Part shown: one piece after another, positions 52,886-61,989 of the stretch
Position numbering within the stretch: position 1 is the first letter of the stretch
Layout: every line of letters starts with the position of its first letter
NCBI RefSeq assembly: GCF_027497355.1
Contig: NZ_CP114909.1
Coordinates: 1,240,001-1,304,000 of the forward strand
Direction: 5' to 3'
Length of the DNA: 64,000 nucleotides
Source: Micromonospora sp. WMMA1947
Lineage (GTDB): Bacteria > Actinomycetota > Actinomycetes > Mycobacteriales > Micromonosporaceae
Notes under the pieces: generated by a model
What the model was told of the DNA's origin: nothing
The model's database searches: none
The model's input: only the letters and a program-made list of their open reading frames with translations
Made by a program: the position numbers and the translations under genes

Positions 52886-53704
52886 ATGCAGGCACGGTCG
52901 GCACTCTTCGACCTGTACGGCGACCACCTCCGGGCCCGGGGCGGCCGCGCACCGGTCGCCGCCCTGGTCAAGCTGCTCGCCCCGCTGGGGATCGCCCCAC
53001 CGGCGGTACGCACCGCGGTGTCCCGGATGGTCCGCCAGGGCTGGCTGGAACCGCTCCGGCTCGCGTCCGGACCGGGATATTCGATCACCCCGAAGGCGGC
53101 TCGTCGACTCGACGAGGCGGCGTCCCGGATCTACCGGACCGGACGGCACAGCTGGGACGGGCGGTTCGATCTCCTGGTGCTCACCGCGCCCTCCTCCCGC
53201 CGGGACCGGCAGCGGCTCGCCGCCAACCTCGCCTTCCTCGGCTACGGCACGCTCGACGACTGCACCTGGGTGGCCACCCGCCCGGGTGAGGACGTCGACC
53301 TGCTGCTCGACGAGGCGGGCGTACGCTACGAGCGCTTCACCGCCGCGCACGCGGCCGGCACACCGGGTGCGATGGGCGTGGTCCGCCGCGCCTGGGACCT
53401 GGCCGAGATCGGCCGGGCCTACGAGCGCTTCGTCGCCGAGCAGAAGCCGCTGCTCTCCGGCGTCACGGTGCGCAGCAGCGACGAGGACGCGTACGCGGCC
53501 CGGTTCCGGCTCGTGCACGCGTGGCGTACGTTCCTGTTCCGGGACCCGCAACTGCCCCCGGCACTGCTGCCCGAGCGCTGGCCGGGCACCAGCGCGGCCA
53601 GTTTCTTCGACCGGCACGCGGCCCGGCTCCGGCCGGCCGCCGACCGGTACGTCGAGCAGTGCCTCGACGCCGGCAACCGCCTCGCCCGACAGAAGGGTCG
53701 TTAG
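52886..53704 (+). CDS. PaaX-family transcriptional regulator
   Basis: 272 aa. An N-terminal winged helix (ALFDLYGDHLRARGGRAPVA, PPAVRTAVSRMVRQGWLEPL) is followed by PaaX central and C-terminal domains (WDGRFDLLVLTAPSSRRDRQ, RAWDLAEIGRAYERFVAEQK, LVHAWRTFLFRDPQLPPALL). PaaX represses phenylacetate degradation via phenylacetyl-CoA. Only an enoyl-CoA hydratase lies downstream, 3 bp away, and may be its target. Confidence 0.88.
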   Translation: MQARSALFDLYGDHLRARGGRAPVAALVKLLAPLGIAPPAVRTAVSRMVRQGWLEPLRLASGPGYSITPKAARRLDEAASRIYRTGRHSWDGRFDLLVLTAPSSRRDRQRLAANLAFLGYGTLDDCTWVATRPGEDVDLLLDEAGVRYERFTAAHAAGTPGAMGVVRRAWDLAEIGRAYERFVAEQKPLLSGVTVRSSDEDAYAARFRLVHAWRTFLFRDPQLPPALLPERWPGTSAASFFDRHAARLRPAADRYVEQCLDAGNRLARQKGR

Positions 53705-53707
53705 AAC

Positions 53708-54499
53708 GTGACCGAGCCGCTCCTCGTCGACCGCACCGACGCCGTCGTCACCCTGACGCTGAACCGCCCGACGGCGATGAACTCGCTCGACGTGGCGCTC
53801 AAGGAGGCGCTCCGGGACACCCTGGCGGAGCTGGAGACCGACAGGTCCTGCCGGGCGGTCGTGCTCGCGGGTGCCGGCGGCTCGTTCAGCGCCGGGCAGG
53901 ACCTGCGCGAGCACGTGCGGACGCTGGAGACCTCGGACGCCGACCCGCTGGGCACGGTGCGGGCGCACTACAACCCGATCGCCGCCCGGCTGGCCAACCT
54001 GCCCAAGCCGGTGGTCGCCGCGGTGCGCGGGATGGCCGCCGGGGCCGGCGCCTCGCTGGCGTTCCTCGCCGACTTCCGCATCGGCGGCCCGAAAACCCGG
54101 TTCCTGATGGCGTTCGCCGGGGTGGGGCTCGCCGCCGACACCGGCGCCTCCTGGACGCTGCCCCGGCTGGTCGGCCACGCCAAGGCCGTCGAGCTGCTGA
54201 TGCTCGCCGAACCGGTCGGCGCCGAGGACGCCTGCCGGCTGGGCCTGCTGACCAAGCTGGTGGACGACGACGAGCAGGTGCTCCCCAGCGCGCAGGAACT
54301 GGCCGCCCGGCTCGCCGCCGGCCCCACGATCGCGTACGGGGCGATCAAGCGCCAGCTCTCCATCGCCGACGCGGGCACGCTCGCCGACGCGCTGGCCGCC
54401 GAGGCGCAGGCACAGGCGATCTGCGGTGCCACCGCCGACCACCGGGCCGCCACGAAGGCGTTCGTCGACAAGCAGAAGCCGGTCTTCGAGGGGCGCTGA
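53708..54499 (+). CDS. enoyl-CoA hydratase/isomerase family protein
   Basis: 263 aa crotonase fold: VVTLTLNRPTAMNSLDVALK, oxyanion-hole AVVLAGAGGSFSAGQDLREH and AVRGMAAGAGASLAFLADFR. The usual second catalytic Glu is not obvious in FAGVGLAADTGASWTLPRLV, where PaaG-type isomerases have Asp. Cotranscribed with the PaaX regulator, so a ring-opening isomerase of the PaaG type is a reasonable guess. The start is GTG 53708. Confidence 0.87.
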   Translation: MTEPLLVDRTDAVVTLTLNRPTAMNSLDVALKEALRDTLAELETDRSCRAVVLAGAGGSFSAGQDLREHVRTLETSDADPLGTVRAHYNPIAARLANLPKPVVAAVRGMAAGAGASLAFLADFRIGGPKTRFLMAFAGVGLAADTGASWTLPRLVGHAKAVELLMLAEPVGAEDACRLGLLTKLVDDDEQVLPSAQELAARLAAGPTIAYGAIKRQLSIADAGTLADALAAEAQAQAICGATADHRAATKAFVDKQKPVFEGR

Positions 54500-54522
54500 G
54501 CGCCCCTGCGGGCACGGTGGGG

Positions 54523-55146
54523 TCAGTCGTCCTCTTCCGGATCCTGGTTGGCCTCGACGCCGAGCACGAACGCCTGCATGGCCAGCTCGTCGCCGTAGGG
54601 CGAGACGAACGCCGGCAGCTCCCGCGGGCCCAGCTCCTGCACGTAGGACCAGAAGATCCGCACCGCCTCGGCGCGCGACGCGGCCTCGATCGGCAGGTCC
54701 AGGCTGACCAGCCAGGTGCTGCGGGCGGGCGGCGGACCGAGCCGGTCGGCCAGCGACCGCCAGCGGGCCGGGTCGATCGCCACGACCGGGCCGTCCGGCG
54801 CCGGGCCGTCGACGGGCACCGGCTCGTCGAGCACCCGCCGGGTGTACGTGACCACGAGCGGCCCGGCCGCCGCGTCGGACTGCGGGTCGTCCGGGTCCTC
54901 CGCGGTCTCGGACGACGCGGGTGCGACCCGGCCGAGCGCGACCAGGCGCAACGGCTCGTCGACGAGCACCGCGACCCGGTCACCGGGCCGGGGGCGGGCC
55001 GCCTCGGACAGACCGGTCAGCTCCAGCAGGTCGTGGTGCACCAGCCGCTCGGCCTCGAAGCGCTCGGTGGGCAGCAGCACCGCCCAGGCTCCGGTCGTGG
55101 TCGCACCGTCTGTCGTCCCGCTCGTACGCGGCTCGGTGTCGGTCAT
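54523..55146 (-). CDS. conserved actinobacterial protein of unknown function
   Basis: 207 aa, acidic. It contains GAWAVLLPTERFEAERLVHH and DLLELTGLSEAARPRPGDRV (a small barrel-like start), then RWRSLADRLGPPPARSTWLV and a C-terminal AVRIFWSYVQELGPRELPAF. No known motif. TGGGAT lies 6 nt before ATG 55146. It sits between the enoyl-CoA hydratase and tag. Confidence 0.65.
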   Translation of the reverse strand: MTDTEPRTSGTTDGATTTGAWAVLLPTERFEAERLVHHDLLELTGLSEAARPRPGDRVAVLVDEPLRLVALGRVAPASSETAEDPDDPQSDAAAGPLVVTYTRRVLDEPVPVDGPAPDGPVVAIDPARWRSLADRLGPPPARSTWLVSLDLPIEAASRAEAVRIFWSYVQELGPRELPAFVSPYGDELAMQAFVLGVEANQDPEEDD

Positions 55147-55182
55147 GCCCCAATCCCATCACGTCGGCGGTGGCGCGCTCCG

Positions 55183-55767
55183 TCACACCCCGGCCCGGTC
55201 ACCGCTCACGTGGCAGTCGGCCAGGTGGTCGTCGACCATGCCGGTGGCCTGCATCAGCGCGTAGGCGGTCGTGGGGCCGACGAACCGGAAGCCCCGCTTC
55301 TTGAGCGCCTTGGCCATCGCGACTGACTCCGGGCTGGTGGCCGGCACCTCGGCGAAGGACCGGGGACGCGCCGCCCGGGGCGGGGGCGCGAACGACCAGA
55401 GCAGCGCGGACAGGCCCTCGGGCAGCTCCGACGCGGCCCGGGCGTTGGCGATCGCCGCCTCGATCTTGGCGCGGTTGCGGACGATCCCGGCGTCGGCCAT
55501 CAGCCGGGTCACGTCGGCCTCGCCGTAACGGGCCACCGACTCGATCCGGAACCCGGCGAAGGCGTCCCGGAACGCCTGCCGTTTGCGCAGGATGGTCAGC
55601 CAGGACAGGCCGGACTGGAACGCCTCCAGCGTCAGCCGCTCGTAGAGCGCGTCGTCGCCGCGCAGCGGCCGGCCCCACTCCTCGTCGTGGTAGACGGCGT
55701 AGTCGGGGGTGCTCGCTCCCCACGCGCAGCGCGGCAGCCCGTCGGCGCCGGTCACCAGGTCAGTCAC
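55183..55767 (-). CDS. tag: DNA-3-methyladenine glycosylase I
   Basis: 194 aa. It opens with LPRCAWGASTPDYAVYHDEE and WGRPL, then LTLEAFQSGLSWLTILRKRQ, RNRAKIEAAIANARA, and ends with GFRFVGPTTAYALMQATGMV and a His/Cys pair for zinc (DDHLADCHV). It excises 3-methyladenine from alkylated DNA. GTG 55767 lies 7 nt after TATCGT (55780-55775), deciding the start. Confidence 0.93.
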   Translation of the reverse strand: MTDLVTGADGLPRCAWGASTPDYAVYHDEEWGRPLRGDDALYERLTLEAFQSGLSWLTILRKRQAFRDAFAGFRIESVARYGEADVTRLMADAGIVRNRAKIEAAIANARAASELPEGLSALLWSFAPPPRAARPRSFAEVPATSPESVAMAKALKKRGFRFVGPTTAYALMQATGMVDDHLADCHVSGDRAGV

Positions 55768-55821
55768 GGCGTCCACGATAGGCCGGGCCACCGACAGTCC
55801 CGCCGCGCCGACGACCGCCCG

Positions 55822-56322
55822 TCAGGGCAGGCGGCCCTGCTCGACCAGCCGGGCGAACTTCTTGAGCGCCTGGGTCAGGCTGAACTTCGAGCCGGGCCAG
55901 AGCACCGGCCAGGCCACCCGGCCGGCCCGCCCGCCCGGCAGGTGGAACCACTCGTGCCAGACCACCTGCGTGCGGTCGCGGTCCATCGGGGTGCAGCGCA
56001 GCACGCCGGGCCCGCGCAGCAGCTTGCCGCAGTGCACCACCCCGACCTCGTACGGCGCGTCGACCCGCACCACACGCATCTCGTCGCGGAGCACTGCCGG
56101 ACCGAGCGCGGTGACCGCCTCGACCAGGCTGCCCTCGCCACCGTCGCCCTCGACCACCCGGACCCGGGTCAGCGGGATCCAGTCCGACTGCCGCTCCCAC
56201 GCGGTGAGCGCGGCGAAGACCCGGTCGGCCGGGGCCTCGACGATCACCGTGGCGGTGACCTCGGCGGCGCCCCGGCGGGACGCCTCGGTGAAGTCGTCGG
56301 CCGACGGGCCGGCGCCGGTCAC
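55822..56322 (-). CDS. SRPBCC (polyketide cyclase-like) protein
   Basis: 166 aa. VTATVIVEAPADRVFAALTA, SDWIPLTRVRVVEGDGGEGS, and VVWHEWFHLPGG, with a C-terminal helix TQALKKFARLVEQG: a START-like ligand-binding fold. Its GTG start overlaps the stop of the DivIVA-like gene, so they form one operon. Confidence 0.8.
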   Translation of the reverse strand: MTGAGPSADDFTEASRRGAAEVTATVIVEAPADRVFAALTAWERQSDWIPLTRVRVVEGDGGEGSLVEAVTALGPAVLRDEMRVVRVDAPYEVGVVHCGKLLRGPGVLRCTPMDRDRTQVVWHEWFHLPGGRAGRVAWPVLWPGSKFSLTQALKKFARLVEQGRLP

Positions 56323-56990
56323 GCCGACTCCGAGCGGACCACCGAACCGCGCTCCCGGTCGGCGTCGTCATCGGCCGGCCCGGCCGCGATCCCGTTCGCC
56401 GGGGAGACGGTGTCCTCGGTCGCCGCGGCGGCGGGGGCCTCGGCCACGCCCGCCTCGGCCGGGGCGCGTCCCGGCCGGCCGTCGGCGTCGGCCCGGCCCG
56501 GCTGCCCGTCGGCGTCGGCGCGGGCCGGCTGCCCGTCGGCCCCGGCACGGGCCGGCGACTCCGGCTCGGACAGGTCGATCACGACCGGCTCGGTGGACGG
56601 GTCGGGTGCCGACTCGGCCTCGGGGCGGGTCGCGGCGGCCTCCTCACGGGCCCGGCGCAGCGCTTCGGCGTCCTCGGTACGCCCCTCCCGCAGCGCCGCG
56701 TTCTCCGCCTCCAAAACGCCGATCAGCTCGGTCTTGTAGCCGATGTCGTACGCCGCCCGGCGCAGCGCCGCGTCGACCTGGTTCATCCGGTAGCCGCGCA
56801 GCGCCGTGTCGAAGCGGACGTCGGACACGTCCGACTCGTCGAGTGGACGGCTGCCGGGCAGGGGCACGGCCCGCCCGTCCGGCTCGGCCGGCGTGAGACC
56901 CGGATCCTTGCCGGAGACCAGCACCGTCACCCCGAACACCACAGCCGCGACGGTCAGCGCGACGACCAAGAGGAGCAGAACCTCACCCAT
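56319..56990 (-). CDS. membrane-anchored DivIVA-domain protein
   Basis: 223 aa. An N-terminal helix (EVLLLLVVALTVAAVVFGVT) is followed by the DivIVA core DVRFDTALRGYRMNQVDAAL and a short coiled coil (IGVLEAENAALREGRTEDAE), then a disordered tail with repeated ADADGQPGR units. It probably marks curved membranes or septa. It corresponds to Rv1209, next to folP2 and tag. ATG 56990 lies 6 nt after CACGAT. Confidence 0.82.
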   Translation of the reverse strand: MGEVLLLLVVALTVAAVVFGVTVLVSGKDPGLTPAEPDGRAVPLPGSRPLDESDVSDVRFDTALRGYRMNQVDAALRRAAYDIGYKTELIGVLEAENAALREGRTEDAEALRRAREEAAATRPEAESAPDPSTEPVVIDLSEPESPARAGADGQPARADADGQPGRADADGRPGRAPAEAGVAEAPAAAATEDTVSPANGIAAGPADDDADRERGSVVRSESA

Positions 56991-57142
56991 GCACAGATCG
57001 TGGCATGCGGGGCGGGATCGGGCGAGCCCTCCGAGACGTCCGGTCGCCAAATGCGTCCGGCGCACGGGACCGGCACGGGCGGCGCGGCCGGGACCGGATA
57101 GCGTCGGACCGGCCGGTGCGGTCCGGCGACGAGGAGGCGGGC

Positions 57143-58012
57143 ATGACCGGGGCGTTACGGCTGGGCGGACGGACGTTCGGCCCCGGTGAGCTGGTGGTGA
57201 TGGCGATCGTCAACCGCACGCCGGACTCGTTCTTCGACCGGGGTGCCACCTTCGCCCAGGACAGCGCGCTGCGGGCGGTGGAGCGCGCGGTGGACGAGGG
57301 CGCCGAGATCATCGACATCGGCGGGGTGAAGGCCGGGCCGGGCGACGAGGTGGACGTGGCCGAGGAGATCCGCCGGACGGTGGACACCATCGCGGCGGTC
57401 CGGTCCGCCTTCCCCGACGTGGTCGTCTCCATCGACACCTGGCGTGCCGAGGTGGCCGTGGAAGCGGTGGCGGCCGGCGCGGACCTGCTCAACGACACCT
57501 GGTCGGGGGCGGACCCGGCGCTGGCCCGGGTCGCCGCGGCGACCGGCGCCGGGCTGGTCTGCTCGCACGCCGGCGGGCTGGCCCCGCGTACCCGGCCGCA
57601 CCGGGCCGCCTTCGACGACGTGGTGGCCGACGTGGTCGGCACCGTCACCGGGCTGGCCGAACGCGCGGTCGGGCTGGGTGTGCGCCGGGACGGCATCCTG
57701 ATCGACCCGGCGCACGACTTCGGCAAGAACACCTGGCACTCGCTGGAGATCACCCGGCGGCTGGCGGAGCTGACCGACACCGGCTGGCCGCTGCTGGTGG
57801 CGCTGTCGAACAAGGACTTCATCGGCGAGACGCTCGACCTGCCGGTGCCCGAGCGACTGGAGGGGACGCTCGCCGCCACCGCGGTCTCGGCCTGGCTCGG
57901 CGCCCGGGTGTTCCGCGCCCACCAGGTCCGCGAGACGCGCCGGGTGCTGGACATGGTGGCGTCCATCCGGGGCGACCGGCCGCCGGCGGTGACCCGGCGC
58001 GGGCTGGCCTAG
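57143..58012 (+). CDS. folP2: dihydropteroate synthase homologue FolP2
   Basis: 289 aa TIM barrel. Motifs: LVVMAIVNRTPDSFFDRGAT, EGAEIIDIGGVKAGPGDEVD, VVSIDTWRAEVAVEAVAAGA, LLNDTWSGADPALARVAAAT and LVALSNKDFIGETLDLPVPE. The substrate-binding S-R-K of true DHPS is S-N-K here, as in M. tuberculosis FolP2, which lacks DHPS activity. It is therefore probably not the folate enzyme. GAGGAGGCGGGC precedes ATG 57143. Confidence 0.88.
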   Translation: MTGALRLGGRTFGPGELVVMAIVNRTPDSFFDRGATFAQDSALRAVERAVDEGAEIIDIGGVKAGPGDEVDVAEEIRRTVDTIAAVRSAFPDVVVSIDTWRAEVAVEAVAAGADLLNDTWSGADPALARVAAATGAGLVCSHAGGLAPRTRPHRAAFDDVVADVVGTVTGLAERAVGLGVRRDGILIDPAHDFGKNTWHSLEITRRLAELTDTGWPLLVALSNKDFIGETLDLPVPERLEGTLAATAVSAWLGARVFRAHQVRETRRVLDMVASIRGDRPPAVTRRGLA

Positions 58013-58026
58013 CCGGGCGCGGTGCG

Positions 58027-58404
58027 TCAGGTCCAGCGCAGGACGCCGCGCCGCCACGCGTAGAGGATGCCGAGCGCGACGATCGCCACGAAGACGCCCA
58101 TCTCCACCACGGTGGTGGCGCCGAAGCCGGGCCGGTCGAAGACCAGCGCCCAGGGGAACAGGAAGACCGCCTCGACCGCGAAGAGCACGTAGAGGTACGC
58201 GTAGACGTAGTAGCGGATCTGCATCTGCGCCCAGTCGCCGCCGACCGGGTCGAGACCGCACTCGTAGCTGGCCCGCTTGCCCCACGGCTCGGCCGGCCGG
58301 CTCGGACGTAACACCCGGTTCGCCGAGAACGCCGTCACGAAGAAGAGCACGGCCGCGAGGAGCAGCAGACCGAGCGTGGCGTACGAGCCGAGATATCCGG
58401 TCAC
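58027..58404 (-). CDS. nuoA: NADH-quinone oxidoreductase subunit A (orphan)
   Basis: 125 aa, three helices with the NuoA loop RASYECGLDPVGGDWAQMQI and RYYVYAYLYVLFAVEAVFLF. In complex I this subunit contacts the quinone site. No other nuo gene is in the window. GTG 58404 lies 6 nt after TACGCT (58416-58411). In Streptomyces a partial second nuo set lies near korAB; this may be a remnant of that arrangement. Confidence 0.9.
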   Translation of the reverse strand: MTGYLGSYATLGLLLLAAVLFFVTAFSANRVLRPSRPAEPWGKRASYECGLDPVGGDWAQMQIRYYVYAYLYVLFAVEAVFLFPWALVFDRPGFGATTVVEMGVFVAIVALGILYAWRRGVLRWT

Positions 58405-58529
58405 GACCGGAGCGTACCGGTCCCCTCCAGATGTCCCGGACACGTTACGAATTCGTTTCCTCGCAGGACTAGTGCTTGATGGCAAGTATCACCGAATAAT
58501 GGGATCCCGTTGATCGTCCCGGAGGACAG

Positions 58530-59945
58530 ATGGCCCGCCCCCGCGTTGCACCCGATCGGTGGGTCGCGCTCCGCCGTACCCTCGCGCTGCTGACGCCCGC
58601 GCTCGTCGCGGCGCTGGTGGCGGTGGGACCGGCCGGAGCCGTCGCCCACCCGGGGCCGGCCGCCGCGCTCCGGATCGTCGAGCCGGTGGAGCCGGGCGGC
58701 GACCCCGGCGGCGAGCCGACCGAGCCCGCGCCCACCGGCGAGCCGACGACCACGGCGACGGCCCCGCCGCCCACCGAGCCGCCGCCTCCGGCGACCGAAC
58801 CGCCGGCGCCGATCACCACCGCACCGCCCCCGCCGCCGCCGACGAGCGCGCCCGCCGAACCGGCACCGACCACGGCCGCCCCGGCCACCACGGCACCCGC
58901 GCCCCCGCCGGTCGTGCCGCCGGTCAAGACCCCGCCGCCCCCGCCGGCGCAGCCGGCCGGCGGGCCCCTGGGGGTACGCGTGACCACCGAAGACGTGGTC
59001 CTCCCGCCGGCCTACTGGAACGCCGACGCCACGGTGGCCACGTTGCGGGTGACGGTGACGAACACCGGCGGGCGGGCGGAGCGGATCAGCCTGGGCTACA
59101 CGCTCCCACCGGGGCTGACCGACGCGGGCACCCCGGGCTGCGAGCCGGCAGGTGGCGCCGACCACCGCTGCGTCGGGTGGGACGCCGAGCCGGGCGCCCG
59201 GTTCAGCGCGACCATCCGGGTCCGGGTCGACGGCGACGCCTGGCGGACCATGCCGCTGGCCGGATCGGTCCAGGTCACCGCCGTCGCACCCGGGGTGACG
59301 GGCGCGGCGTACGACGACGAGGGCTTCGCAGTGCTGTTCCCGCCCGGGCCGCCGGTACCCGGCATCTCGCTGCGCGCCGACGAGGTGCTGTTCGACATCA
59401 GCGGCGCGCCCAGCGCGCTCACCGTCCGGCTCGGCAACACCGGCAAGGTCGACGCCGCAGGCCGGGTCGAGGTGCTCCTTCCCGAAGGGGTGAGCGTGGC
59501 CGGCGCCGAGAGCGGCTGTGCCCCGGTCTCGGCCGACCGGACCCGCTGCGAGCTGGGCTCCCTGGCGGCCGGGCGGACCGCGACCGTACGGCTGACGCTC
59601 GCCGCCTCGGCGGAGGCCCAGCGGCGGGCGCCCCTGTCCGGCGCGGTGATCGGCCGGCTGGACCCACGCAGCGGGCGGGACCGGCAGGTGCAGATGAGCT
59701 TCCGGATCAGCGCCGCGGCGGCGGACGCCTCCCCGCCGGTCGGCGCGCCCGCCCCGACCGGCTCGCAGGGTGTGCTCGTCGCCGCCGGCGAACGGGACGG
59801 CGGTGACACCTCGACCCGGTGGGCCGCCGTCGCGTTGATCGCGGTGTCCGGTCTCCTGGTCGTGCTCGCGCTGACGCTGGCGACCCGTTCGCTGCGCCGC
59901 CGCAGCGACATCACCGTGCCGGAGCGTCCGGTCACCGACCGGTGA
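58530..59945 (+). CDS. secreted, membrane-anchored Pro/Thr-rich protein with DUF11-like repeats
   Basis: 471 aa. A signal peptide (about 1-38), a Pro/Thr-rich stalk (about 50-145), two Ig-like repeat domains (VATLRVTVTNTGGRAERISL; LTVRLGNTGKVDAAGRVEVL), and a C-terminal helix (WAAVALIAVSGLLVVLALTL) with a basic end. It is probably a surface protein held by the last helix. GGAGGACAG precedes ATG 58530. Confidence 0.8.
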   Translation: MARPRVAPDRWVALRRTLALLTPALVAALVAVGPAGAVAHPGPAAALRIVEPVEPGGDPGGEPTEPAPTGEPTTTATAPPPTEPPPPATEPPAPITTAPPPPPPTSAPAEPAPTTAAPATTAPAPPPVVPPVKTPPPPPAQPAGGPLGVRVTTEDVVLPPAYWNADATVATLRVTVTNTGGRAERISLGYTLPPGLTDAGTPGCEPAGGADHRCVGWDAEPGARFSATIRVRVDGDAWRTMPLAGSVQVTAVAPGVTGAAYDDEGFAVLFPPGPPVPGISLRADEVLFDISGAPSALTVRLGNTGKVDAAGRVEVLLPEGVSVAGAESGCAPVSADRTRCELGSLAAGRTATVRLTLAASAEAQRRAPLSGAVIGRLDPRSGRDRQVQMSFRISAAAADASPPVGAPAPTGSQGVLVAAGERDGGDTSTRWAAVALIAVSGLLVVLALTLATRSLRRRSDITVPERPVTDR

Positions 59946-60068
59946 TCATGAATATATGGTGATCTGGGTTACGGGCCCAGGTACTAAACGCTGCAAAGCA
60001 GGGCATACAGCGGCCCGATCCAGTCCCATACGTCGGACCTCGACCAAGGTGGCCCTAACGTGGCGACG

Positions 60069-60074
60069 TAGGCT
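60069..60074 (+). promoter_or_regulatory. -10 box upstream of korA
   Basis: TAGGCT, 5 nt before GTG 60080, the start of a short leader frame. Confidence 0.45.
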
Positions 60075-60079
60075 CTGAC

Positions 60080-60145
60080 GTGAGAATCGGAGCGGGCCGG
60101 GCCGGCGAGGGCGACGGCGCTCAGTTAAGCGAGGTGCGGGTGTGA
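60080..60145 (+). CDS. possible 21-residue leader ORF with a TTA codon, overlapping korA
   Basis: GTG 60080 opens VRIGAGRAGEGDGAQLSEVRV and stops with TGA 60143-60145, overlapping the korA GTG (60142-60144). The Leu codon is TTA (60125-60127), rare in this genome and read only by the bldA-type tRNA. If translated, it would couple korA translation to that tRNA. Candidate only. Confidence 0.35.
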   Translation: MRIGAGRAGEGDGAQLSEVRV

Positions 60146-61989
60146 CCAAGCAGATCCGTCAACTGGACCGGGTGGTCATCCGGTTCGCCGGTGACTCCGG
60201 CGACGGCATGCAGCTCACCGGCGACCGGTTCACCTCGGAGACGGCGCAGCTGGGCAACGACATCTCCACGTTGCCCAACTTCCCCGCCGAGATCCGCGCT
60301 CCCGCCGGGACCCTGCCCGGCGTGTCGAGCTTCCAGGTGCACTTCGCCGACTACGACATCCTGACCCCGGGCGACGCGCCGAACGTGCTGGTGGCGATGA
60401 ACCCGGCCGCGCTCAAGGCCAACCTGGCCGACCTGCCGCGCGGGGCCGACATCATCGTCAACACCGACGAGTTCACCCGGCGCAACCTGGCCAAGGTGGG
60501 CTACGCGACCAGCCCGCTCGACGACAACTCGCTCGACGGGTACGCGGTGCACCCGGTGGCGCTCACCTCGATGACGATCGGGGCGCTGGCCGAGCACGAC
60601 GTGTCCAAGAAGGACGCCGAGCGGGCCAAGAACATGTTCGCGCTCGGGCTGTTGAGCTGGATGTACTCCCGCCCGTACGAGTCCACGCTGCGCTTCCTGG
60701 AGCGCAAGTTCGCGGCCCGCCCCGAGCTGGTCGCGGCGAACGTGGCCGCCTTCCGGGCCGGCTGGAACTTCGGCGAGACCACCGAGGACTTCTCCGTCCG
60801 GTACGAGGTCAAGCCGGCCAAGATGCTGCCCGGCACCTACCGGAACATCACCGGCAACGCGGCGTTGTCGCTGGGCCTGGTGGCCGCCGGGGTGCGCTCC
60901 GGGCTGCCGGTGTTCCTCGGCGCGTACCCGATCACGCCGGCCTCGGACATCCTGCACGAGCTGAGCAAGCACAAGAAGTTCGGCGTGGTCACCATGCAGG
61001 CCGAGGACGAGATCGCCGCGGTCGGTGCGGCGCTCGGCGCGTCGTACGGCGGCTCGCTCGGTGTCACCACCACGAGCGGCCCGGGCGTGGCGCTCAAGAG
61101 CGAGACGATCTCCCTGGCGGTGGCGCTGGAGCTGCCTCTGGTCATCGTCGACGTGCAGCGGGCCGGGCCGTCCACCGGCATGCCCACCAAGACCGAGCAG
61201 GCCGACCTGAACATGGCCCTGTACGGCCGGCACGGCGAGGCGCCGGTCGCGGTGATCGCGCCGAAGTCGCCGTCGGACTGCTTCCACGCCGCGCTGGAGG
61301 CGGCCCGGATCGCGCTCACCTACCGCACCCCGGTGATCCTGCTGTCGGACAACTACGTCGCCAACGGCTCCGAGCCGTGGCTCCTGCCCGACGTCGAGTC
61401 GCTGCCCGACCTGCGGGTCGAGTTCGCCACGAAGCCCAACGGCGAGGACGGCACCACGTTCCTTCCTTACCTGCGGGACCCGCAGACGCTGGCTCGCCCG
61501 TGGGCGGTGCCCGGCACGGCCGGTCTGGAGCACCGGATCGGCGGTCTGGAGAAGGCCGACAAGACCGGCGACATCTCGTACGACCCGGCCAACCACGACT
61601 TCATGGTGCGGACCCGGGCGGCCCGGATCGAGACGATCCCGGTGCCGGACGTCGAGGTGGAGGATCCGGACGGCGACGCCCGGGTGCTGGTGCTGGGCTG
61701 GGGCTCGACGTACGGGCCGATCGGTGCGGCCTGCCGTGGCCTGCGTCAGCGCGGGCTCTCGGTGGCGCAGGCGCACCTGCGGCATCTGGCTCCGATGCCG
61801 GCCAACCTCGGCGAGGTGCTGGGCCGCTACGACAAGGTGGTCGTGCCGGAGATGAACCTCGGCCAGCTCGCCCACGTGATCCGGGCGAAGTACCTGGTCG
61901 ACGCGATCGGCTACAACCAGGTCCGCGGCCTGCCGTTCACCGCCGCCGAGCTGGAGACGATGCTGGAAGAGGTCCTGAAGAATGTCTGA
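60142..61989 (+). CDS. korA: 2-oxoacid (2-oxoglutarate):ferredoxin oxidoreductase, alpha subunit
   Basis: 615 aa, fused gamma-alpha form. The N-terminal gamma domain begins RVVIRFAGDSGDGMQLTGDR. The alpha domain has FLGAYPITPASDILHELSKH, MQAEDEIAAVGAALGASYGG and TTSGPGVALKSETISLAVAL. It makes succinyl-CoA and reduced ferredoxin from 2-oxoglutarate with KorB. GTG 60142 follows GAGGTGCGGG. It overlaps korB by 8 bp. Confidence 0.95.
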   Translation: MTKQIRQLDRVVIRFAGDSGDGMQLTGDRFTSETAQLGNDISTLPNFPAEIRAPAGTLPGVSSFQVHFADYDILTPGDAPNVLVAMNPAALKANLADLPRGADIIVNTDEFTRRNLAKVGYATSPLDDNSLDGYAVHPVALTSMTIGALAEHDVSKKDAERAKNMFALGLLSWMYSRPYESTLRFLERKFAARPELVAANVAAFRAGWNFGETTEDFSVRYEVKPAKMLPGTYRNITGNAALSLGLVAAGVRSGLPVFLGAYPITPASDILHELSKHKKFGVVTMQAEDEIAAVGAALGASYGGSLGVTTTSGPGVALKSETISLAVALELPLVIVDVQRAGPSTGMPTKTEQADLNMALYGRHGEAPVAVIAPKSPSDCFHAALEAARIALTYRTPVILLSDNYVANGSEPWLLPDVESLPDLRVEFATKPNGEDGTTFLPYLRDPQTLARPWAVPGTAGLEHRIGGLEKADKTGDISYDPANHDFMVRTRAARIETIPVPDVEVEDPDGDARVLVLGWGSTYGPIGAACRGLRQRGLSVAQAHLRHLAPMPANLGEVLGRYDKVVVPEMNLGQLAHVIRAKYLVDAIGYNQVRGLPFTAAELETMLEEVLKNV

